The notes beneath the pieces were generated by a model that searched no databases, was not told the origin of the DNA, and saw only the letters and a program-made list of their open reading frames with translations. A stretch of 64,000 nucleotides of DNA from an uncultured Acetatifactor sp. (GTDB lineage Bacteria; Bacillota; Clostridia; Lachnospirales; Lachnospiraceae): NCBI GenBank assembly GCA_910589035.1, contig CAJUSI010000079.1:1-64000 (forward strand). The letters are read 5' to 3'. Position 1 is the first letter of the stretch. The number at the start of each line of letters is the position of its first letter. Of this stretch, positions 58,692 through 64,000 are shown piece after piece. The position numbers and the translations under genes were made by a program.

Positions 58692-58967
58692 ATGGAGAAC
58701 ACGATGAAGCAGGAACTGAAGATCTGTCAAAGCTGCGGCATGCCCATGCAGGAGGAACAGTACGGAACCAATCAGGACGGCAGCAGGAACGGGAAATATT
58801 GCTGCTACTGTTATAAGGACGGAGTTTTTGCCCAGGAGTGCAGCCTGGAGGAGATGATCGACTTCTGCGCACCCTTCGAGGTGGAAGGCGGCCGTGCCAA
58901 GACATTGGAAGAAGCCAAAGGGATGCTTCGGCAATATTTCCCCACCCTGGAGCGCTGGAGAGCCTGA
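58692..58967 (+). CDS. Zinc-ribbon domain protein (PF12674-like)
   Basis: 91 residues. The zinc site is CQSCGMPM near residue 13 and CCYCYKDG near 37, the usual layout of the putative zinc-ribbon family. The rest is helical (SLEEMIDFCAPF, TLEEAKGMLRQYFPTLERW). GAAAGGAG precedes the ATG. Such proteins often sit next to GyrI-like effector-binding genes, as here. Function is unknown. Confidence 0.85.
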   Translation: MENTMKQELKICQSCGMPMQEEQYGTNQDGSRNGKYCCYCYKDGVFAQECSLEEMIDFCAPFEVEGGRAKTLEEAKGMLRQYFPTLERWRA

Positions 58968-59069
58968 AACAAACGGTCGGAGCACTTTCCCGAAAAGGGG
59001 GATTTTGGTTCACAGAGATAATAAGGCAGCCGGAGAGAAGCGAAACGGCAGAAGATGAGGAAGCAGAAC

Positions 59070-59552
59070 ATGGCAGTAACATTGTTGGAGATTAAGAAGG
59101 AGAGCTGGCCGGCTACCCGGCTGATCGGCAGGAAATATACAGGCGCGCCCAATTGGGGAGAATGGTGGGAGAATGACTGGTTTGGGGTATTGGAGGAAAA
59201 GCAGTGCCTTCCCATGAACGGGGATGCCTATATCGGCGCCGTGCACATCGTGGACGGGATGCCCGAACGATGGATCGGCATGTTCTTTCCGGCGGATACG
59301 GAGGTTCCGGAAGAGTTTGAATCCATCGACATAGAGCCTCTGGATTATGTGGTATGCTATCTGAGTGACAGAGCGGGCAGCACGGACTTTTTTACCATGG
59401 AAACACACAGCATGTGCCTGGAGGCGCTGGGGGCGGGCGGATTCACCAGAAAAGAGGACGACTGGTGTTTTGAGAGATATAACTGCCCCAGATTTAACAC
59501 CCCGGACGGGGAGGGCAATGTCATTCTGGACTATGGGATTTCCGTGATATAA
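59070..59552 (+). CDS. GyrI-like effector-binding domain protein
   Basis: 160 residues from ATG 59070 (GAGGAAG six bases upstream). A standalone small-molecule-binding domain as in AraC/MerR effector parts: KKESWPATRLIGRKYTG, YIGAVHIVDG, WIGMFFPADTEVPEEFESIDIEPLDYVVCYLSD. The final strand LDYGISVI is conserved. It has no DNA-binding part. Possible roles are drug sensing or enzyme-like hydrolysis. Confidence 0.8.
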   Translation: MAVTLLEIKKESWPATRLIGRKYTGAPNWGEWWENDWFGVLEEKQCLPMNGDAYIGAVHIVDGMPERWIGMFFPADTEVPEEFESIDIEPLDYVVCYLSDRAGSTDFFTMETHSMCLEALGAGGFTRKEDDWCFERYNCPRFNTPDGEGNVILDYGISVI

Positions 59553-59678
59553 ATACACCCTCTTTGGACGGAAGCAGTATCCTGAGATACCGCCAGTTGG
59601 GGCGATGTGATACATATGAATCACATCGCCCCTGTTCTGTACTATCTATTTCCCGACAGCCCCCTGTTCAGGTCTCAT

Positions 59679-60698
59679 TTATTCCTGGTCCTTTGCCTCT
59701 TCCTCGTAGGCAAACCCCCGCAGGGAAAGCTCCCTTGCCCTGTGGCAGGCGCAGACTCTCCCGTCCGGCATTTCGGTAAGCACCGGCGAATCCGTCCTGC
59801 ACTTTTCGATGCAGTAATGGCATCTTTCGTGGAAATAGCAGCCACTGGGAGGATTGGCGGGATTCGGAATCTCCCCTTTCAGGGGAATCCGGTCCATCTG
59901 GACGGAGGGGTCCGCCACGGGCACCGCGGAGAGCAGAGCCTCCGTATAAGGGTGCATGGGCTTTTTAAACAGCTCCTCCGTGGAAGCAAATTCCACCATT
60001 CTGCCCAGGTACATGACGCCCACCTTGTCGGAGATATGCTCCACCACCGAGAGATCATGGCTGATAAACAGATAGGTAAGCTTCAGCTCCTTCTGCAGAT
60101 CCCGCAGCAGATTGATGACCTGGGCCTGGATGGATACGTCCAGAGCCGATACCGCCTCGTCGCAGACGATGATCTGGGGTTCGATCACCAGTGCCCTGGC
60201 GATGCCGATACGCTGGCGCTGTCCACCGGAGAATGCATGGGGATACCGCATCAGGTACATGGGATTCAATCCTACCTTCTCGGCCATGGCCTTAGCCTTC
60301 TGGTCCATCTCGGCCTTTGACATATTGGGAAAATTGGCCTTCAGGGGTTCCTTGATGATATCCAGGACCGTCATTCTCGGATCAAGAGAAGAGTAGGGAT
60401 CCTGGAAAATCATCTGGATTTCTTTACGGATTTCCTTCATTTTCTTCTTGTCAACCTTCAGAAAGTCCAGCTCTTCCCCGCCTTTCGTGCGATAGAAAAC
60501 TTCTCCTTCGGAGGCGTTATAGGCGCGGACGATACAGCGTCCCAGAGTGGTCTTGCCGCAGCCGGACTCGCCCACAATGCCGATGGTCTCCCCGGGCTTT
60601 ACGCAGAAGCTGACATCGGTTACCGCTTTTACCGTAATTCCCTTGGAGGTAAAGCGCTTATGCAGTCCTTTTACTTCCAGTATATTGTCTTTCTTCAT
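59679..60698 (-). CDS. oppF: Oligopeptide ABC transporter ATP-binding protein OppF
   Basis: 339 residues from ATG 60698. Walker A GESGCGKTT, the Q-loop MIFQDPYSSLDPRMTV, signature FSGGQRQRIGIARAL and Walker B IIVCDEAVSALD are intact. The oligopeptide-family C-terminal extension has ERCHYCIEKC, a Cys-rich motif that may bind an iron-sulfur cluster. It overlaps oppD by 4 bp. It is the last gene of the unit, with the order oppB-C-D-F on the minus strand. Confidence 0.95.
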   Translation of the reverse strand: MKKDNILEVKGLHKRFTSKGITVKAVTDVSFCVKPGETIGIVGESGCGKTTLGRCIVRAYNASEGEVFYRTKGGEELDFLKVDKKKMKEIRKEIQMIFQDPYSSLDPRMTVLDIIKEPLKANFPNMSKAEMDQKAKAMAEKVGLNPMYLMRYPHAFSGGQRQRIGIARALVIEPQIIVCDEAVSALDVSIQAQVINLLRDLQKELKLTYLFISHDLSVVEHISDKVGVMYLGRMVEFASTEELFKKPMHPYTEALLSAVPVADPSVQMDRIPLKGEIPNPANPPSGCYFHERCHYCIEKCRTDSPVLTEMPDGRVCACHRARELSLRGFAYEEEAKDQE

Positions 60699-61852
60699 TT
60701 CCTGCCGCCCTCCTTGTTCCCGGACTTTCCGAAGGCCATTTTCGTTTTGGCTTTTTTCCCGGGTGCCGCTTTGATCCGGCTCCCTTCCGCCGGGCCTGCC
60801 CCGGCCAGGGCCGCCTCGGCCTTTGCCCGCTGTGCCCTGCAGGCTTCGTGAGGACAATTAAAGCAGGCAATTTTGTGTCCCGGGGCGATTTCCACCAGAT
60901 CAGGTTCCGCCCTGTCGCAGAGTCCCTCGATGCGGACGTCGCAGCGGTCATAGAAACCACAGGCTTTGGGAAGGTTCATGGCAAGGGGAACGGTTCCCTC
61001 GATGGAGAACAGCCGCTCCTCCTTTCGGGAGCCGATCTTATGGACGGAGCCGATGAGCCCCCTTGTGTAAGGATGCTGAGGATTTTTATAGATTTCCATG
61101 GCATCCGCGCTCTCCACGATCTTGCCCAGATACATCACCGCCACCCTGTCGCACATTTTGGCCACCACGCCCAGGTCATGGGTGATGAAGAGAATCGCCA
61201 TATTGAAATCCTTCTGCAGCTCCTTCATCAGTTCCAGGATCTGCGCCTGGATGGTCACGTCCAGGGCGGTGGTGGGTTCGTCGGCGATGAGCATCTTGGG
61301 ATTGCAGACCAGCGCCATGGCGATGAGGGCGCGCTGCAGCATACCGCCGGAGAATTCATGGGGATACTGGTTGTAACGCTTCTCCACATTGGCTATGCCC
61401 ACCTTGCGCATGACCTCCATGGAGATTTCCTTTGACTTTTTCTTGTCCCTGGTAATGTGCAGTCTGGTGGCCTCGTTGATCTGGTTGCCGATGGTATACA
61501 TGGGAGAGAAAGCCACCATGGGTTCCTGGAAGATCATGGAGATCTCTTTGCCCCGGATGGAGCGGATCTCCTGGCCCTTCTGGTCCAGGGAGAGAAGGTC
61601 GATCCTGCCCAGCCCTTCCGAATCGAACAGGATCTGGCCGCCGGGCACGCATTTCTTATCGTTGATGCCTAAAATTGCCTTGCAGGTTAAGGATTTCCCG
61701 CAGCCGGATTCACCCACCAGCCCCAGGGTCTCCCCTTTCTTCATCTCAAAGTTCACGCCCCGGACTGCCGTCAGAAGCCCCTCCGTCATATGAATGTCAA
61801 CATGGAGGTCCTTGACTTCAAGAATATTTTCTTCGTTCATAGTTTTCTCCAT
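60695..61852 (-). CDS. oppD: Oligopeptide ABC transporter ATP-binding protein OppD
   Basis: 385 residues. Walker A GESGCGKSLT, MIFQEPMVAFSPMYTI, signature FSGGMLQRALIAMAL and Walker B MLIADEPTTALD are intact. The Cys motif YDRCDVRIEGLCDR and CFNCPHEAC lies in the C-terminal extension. After it an unusual tail of about 45 residues rich in Ala, Lys and Gly runs to the stop. Together with OppF it powers uptake through OppB and OppC. Confidence 0.95.
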   Translation of the reverse strand: MEKTMNEENILEVKDLHVDIHMTEGLLTAVRGVNFEMKKGETLGLVGESGCGKSLTCKAILGINDKKCVPGGQILFDSEGLGRIDLLSLDQKGQEIRSIRGKEISMIFQEPMVAFSPMYTIGNQINEATRLHITRDKKKSKEISMEVMRKVGIANVEKRYNQYPHEFSGGMLQRALIAMALVCNPKMLIADEPTTALDVTIQAQILELMKELQKDFNMAILFITHDLGVVAKMCDRVAVMYLGKIVESADAMEIYKNPQHPYTRGLIGSVHKIGSRKEERLFSIEGTVPLAMNLPKACGFYDRCDVRIEGLCDRAEPDLVEIAPGHKIACFNCPHEACRAQRAKAEAALAGAGPAEGSRIKAAPGKKAKTKMAFGKSGNKEGGRK

Positions 61853-61927
61853 TTCCGCGCCGCTTGTAGTTCATTCCCGCATATCAATCATTCCTGTGTG
61901 GACTGCGGGCGTTCGAAGAGCGGCGTC

Positions 61928-63049
61928 TTATTTATAAGGGTCTGCAGCGTCACGGATTCCGTCGCCCAGGAAATTAAAGGCAAGAACGGTGATCGTTACA
62001 AAGAGAATGGGAATCAGCTTATGGGGATGGCTGGCCACGTCGGTGACGGAGCTGGCCTCCTGAAGCAGTACGCCCCAGCTGGTAGCGGGTGATTTGATGC
62101 CAAGTCCCAGGTAGGACATGGAGGTCTCGCCCACGATGGACCCCGGAATTCCCAAGGTGATCGATACGATCAGGTAGCTCATGAACCCCGGAACCAGATG
62201 CTTCCAGATAATCTTCCAGGTGGACACGCCGGAGAGTCTGGCTGCCATCACATAGTCCTCATTCTTTAAGGACAGGAATTTGCCCCGTACTACCCGGGCC
62301 ATACCGGTCCAGTTGATAAAGGAGAGGATGATGGTTATGTACAAATACATCTTTACCGTGGAAATGCCGGGAGGAATGGCGGCGGAAAGCGCCATCCAGA
62401 GGGGAATCTGGGGAACGGCCCCGATCACCTCGATCACTCGCTGAATCGCGATATCAATGGCTCCCCCGAAGTAACCGGAGATGGAACCGATGGAAACACC
62501 CAGGAAGAAGCTGATAATCGCACTGGCAAAGGGGATCGTCAGGGAGATCCGGCTTCCCAGAAGGACTCTGGAGAAGATATCCCGTCCCAGGGTATCCGTG
62601 CCGAAGAGCATGATCTTTGCGCCGGTTCCGCCGTTGCTTCCCTCGCCCACGCCGAAGAGATGAATGTCGCAGGGAATCAGTCCCAGAATCTTATATTCCG
62701 ACCCGTGTACAAAAAACCTTATTTTGTAGTATTCGGAGGTATCCTCTGTGATCGTAATGGAGAAATCCTTCTTATTGATGGACTTTTCCTGTTTGTAGAC
62801 AAAGGGGCCTACAAATTCCCCCTCATGCATAAAGTGGATGCTGGTGGGAGAACTGTCCTTATATAGAGCGTCAAATTCCTCCAGGGAATAAGGCGCCAGG
62901 AAATCCGCCAGAAGAGCGCCCAGATACAGGATCAGCAGGATGAGCATGGAAAGCCTTGCCAGCTTATGCTTTTTCAGTTTTCTTCCCATCAGAGTCCATT
63001 GGGAAGCAAGATAATAATCGTCATTGGTTTTTGGTTTCTTTTTCCACAT
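61928..63049 (-). CDS. oppC: Oligopeptide ABC transporter permease OppC
   Basis: 373 residues. It has an N-terminal helix (about 30-50), then an extracytoplasmic stretch of about 85 residues with no clear counterpart in short OppC proteins. The permease core (about 165-370) follows, with the ATPase-docking EAA-type loop EDYVMAARLSGVSTWKIIWKHLVP. It ends one base into oppB territory. It pairs with OppB as the transmembrane channel. Confidence 0.93.
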   Translation of the reverse strand: MWKKKPKTNDDYYLASQWTLMGRKLKKHKLARLSMLILLILYLGALLADFLAPYSLEEFDALYKDSSPTSIHFMHEGEFVGPFVYKQEKSINKKDFSITITEDTSEYYKIRFFVHGSEYKILGLIPCDIHLFGVGEGSNGGTGAKIMLFGTDTLGRDIFSRVLLGSRISLTIPFASAIISFFLGVSIGSISGYFGGAIDIAIQRVIEVIGAVPQIPLWMALSAAIPPGISTVKMYLYITIILSFINWTGMARVVRGKFLSLKNEDYVMAARLSGVSTWKIIWKHLVPGFMSYLIVSITLGIPGSIVGETSMSYLGLGIKSPATSWGVLLQEASSVTDVASHPHKLIPILFVTITVLAFNFLGDGIRDAADPYK

Positions 63050-64000
63050 TATCTGCCACCTCCCGAATAACGGATTCTGGGATCCAGGAACGCCAGTGCG
63101 ATATCGGAGAAGAGGACGCCGATGACCACCAGAACGGCCTGGACCATAACGATTGCTCCTGCAAGGTACATATCCTGGGCCTGGAGAGCCTTCAAAAGCA
63201 CAGGTCCCTGAATCTGCATGTTCAGCACCATGGCGGTTACCGTGGAACCGGAGAACAGGCTGGAGAGAACGCCGCCCAGACCGGAAACGGTAGGATTGAT
63301 GGCTGCCCGGAAACAGTATTTCATGACGATGGTGCGCTCCGGCACACCCTTTGCCCTGGCAGTCAGAGTGTACTGCCTGCCTACTTCATCCAGCATCTGA
63401 GCCCGCACGGAACGGATGATGCCGCAGGTGCCGCTGGTGCCGATGACCAGGATGGGGATGATCATTCTCTTCAGGAACTCGCCGAAATTATATAGATGAA
63501 CGCCGTTCTGCAGCATCTCCTGGGAAAACAGTCCCACATTGGCGTTGCCCGTCCACTTGTAGGACAGGTACATCAGTACGATCGCCAGGATAAAATTCGG
63601 TATGGCCGCTCCCAGGAAGCCGATGACGGAAGAAATATAGTCCCCCACGGAATACTGGTGGGTGGAGGCATAGACGGCGATGGGAAGGGATACCGCATAC
63701 TGGAAGATCATGATGATGGCCGTCACCAGGATGGTCAGGCCCAGGCGATCGTCCACCACGTCCCAGACGTCCCGGCCGTAGGCGAAGGAATATTTCCAGT
63801 TGTGATGGGAGCCGTACAGACGGTAATAGGTGGAATCCGTGGGAGTCCAGATAATATCCTTGATCCATTTGAAATACTGTTCATGAAGGGGCAGATCCAG
63901 TCCGTAATCCGCGCGCAGCTGCGCTGCGTAATCTGCGTCCACATATTCGCCCTCTGTGGCCAGGGCTGCGATATGGGCGGAGACATAGTCCCCGGGCGGA
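63049..64000 (-). CDS. oppB: Oligopeptide ABC transporter permease OppB (partial, 5' end missing)
   Basis: At least 317 codons; the start lies past the window end. The C-terminal permease core carries VGRQYTLTARAKGVPERTIVMKYCFRAAINP, the EAA-like loop, and five to six membrane helices. A GTG at 63942 begins an open piece but is not the real start, since the frame stays open to 64000 with LATEGEYVDADY-type sequence. The peptide-binding lipoprotein is not visible and may be upstream. Confidence 0.92.
   Translation of the reverse strand, partial: PPGDYVSAHIAALATEGEYVDADYAAQLRADYGLDLPLHEQYFKWIKDIIWTPTDSTYYRLYGSHHNWKYSFAYGRDVWDVVDDRLGLTILVTAIIMIFQYAVSLPIAVYASTHQYSVGDYISSVIGFLGAAIPNFILAIVLMYLSYKWTGNANVGLFSQEMLQNGVHLYNFGEFLKRMIIPILVIGTSGTCGIIRSVRAQMLDEVGRQYTLTARAKGVPERTIVMKYCFRAAINPTVSGLGGVLSSLFSGSTVTAMVLNMQIQGPVLLKALQAQDMYLAGAIVMVQAVLVVIGVLFSDIALAFLDPRIRYSGGGR

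Noticed and set aside
60699..60857. Longer N-terminus for OppF
   Set aside because: It overlaps oppD coding sequence in another frame, is Arg/Gly-rich and lacks OppF similarity.

Overview
This window is chromosomal DNA of a moderately GC-rich Gram-positive anaerobe of the class Clostridia, most likely family Lachnospiraceae. The evidence is the tig-clpP-clpX-engB order, an FMN riboswitch in front of an ECF-type riboflavin transporter, a folB-folK fusion, a subfamily-2 pyrF, pyrB-pyrI, PF06541 membrane proteins, BlaI/M56 pairs and strong AGGAGG ribosome binding sites. The species assignment is inference; no rRNA or tRNA gene was seen.

Layout. 1-240: 3' end of a group II intron. 239-3760: LTA-synthase-like membrane phosphotransferase (-) and FMN riboswitch-ribU (+). 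3927-9225: proteostasis block tig, clpP, clpX, engB plus an AI-2E-family permease. 9476-13031: ECF sigma factor with probable membrane anti-sigma, a 50-bp tandem-repeat array, an atypical response regulator and a TraX-family protein. 13019-15550: XRE regulator, pyrF and a trypsin-like lipoprotein. 15640-20035: two G3E/CobW GTPases (one very His-rich), YlmH and a PF06541 protein. 20036-24600: repeat-rich region with a two-component system whose kinase carries a nonsense codon. 24659-28062: pyrBI, nitroreductase, AraC regulator. 28209-31944: GDP-fucose pathway (gmd, fcl, manC). 32100-37167: small membrane proteins and a folate operon (folC, folE, folP, folBK). 37234-39753: Gx transporter, NusG-II protein and ApbE flavin transferase. 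39928-43436: HAD hydrolase, LysR regulator, purA. 43841-46000: BlaI with a broken partner and a coiled-coil protein. 46340-49687: GH27 and GH35 galactosidases. 50195-54580: transglutaminase-like/FN3 lipoprotein and a BlaI-M56 pair. 54783-59552: mixed, partly AT-rich accessory genes with a mobilisation-gene remnant. 59679-64000: oppBCDF peptide transporter (-), with oppB running off the end.

The most unusual property is the amount of short repeated DNA. I see three copies of a 135-bp inverted-repeat element, five copies of a roughly 60-bp intergenic repeat, two arrays of 18-bp palindromic units lying in gene tails, a 50-bp tandem array in a leader, and in-frame minisatellites inside otherwise conserved enzymes (engB 15 bp, histidine kinase 42 bp, folC 69 bp, GH35 33 bp, a His-rich tract in a CobW GTPase). 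A separate intergenic region at 41120-41212 holds two perfect inverted repeats that interleave in pseudoknot order, making it a candidate structured RNA or switch.

Functionally the window joins core metabolism (folate, pyrimidine, purine, flavin) with envelope functions (LTA-like polymer, GDP-fucose supply, peptide uptake, galactoside hydrolysis) and a set of one- and two-component regulators. No complete known defence or conjugation system is present.
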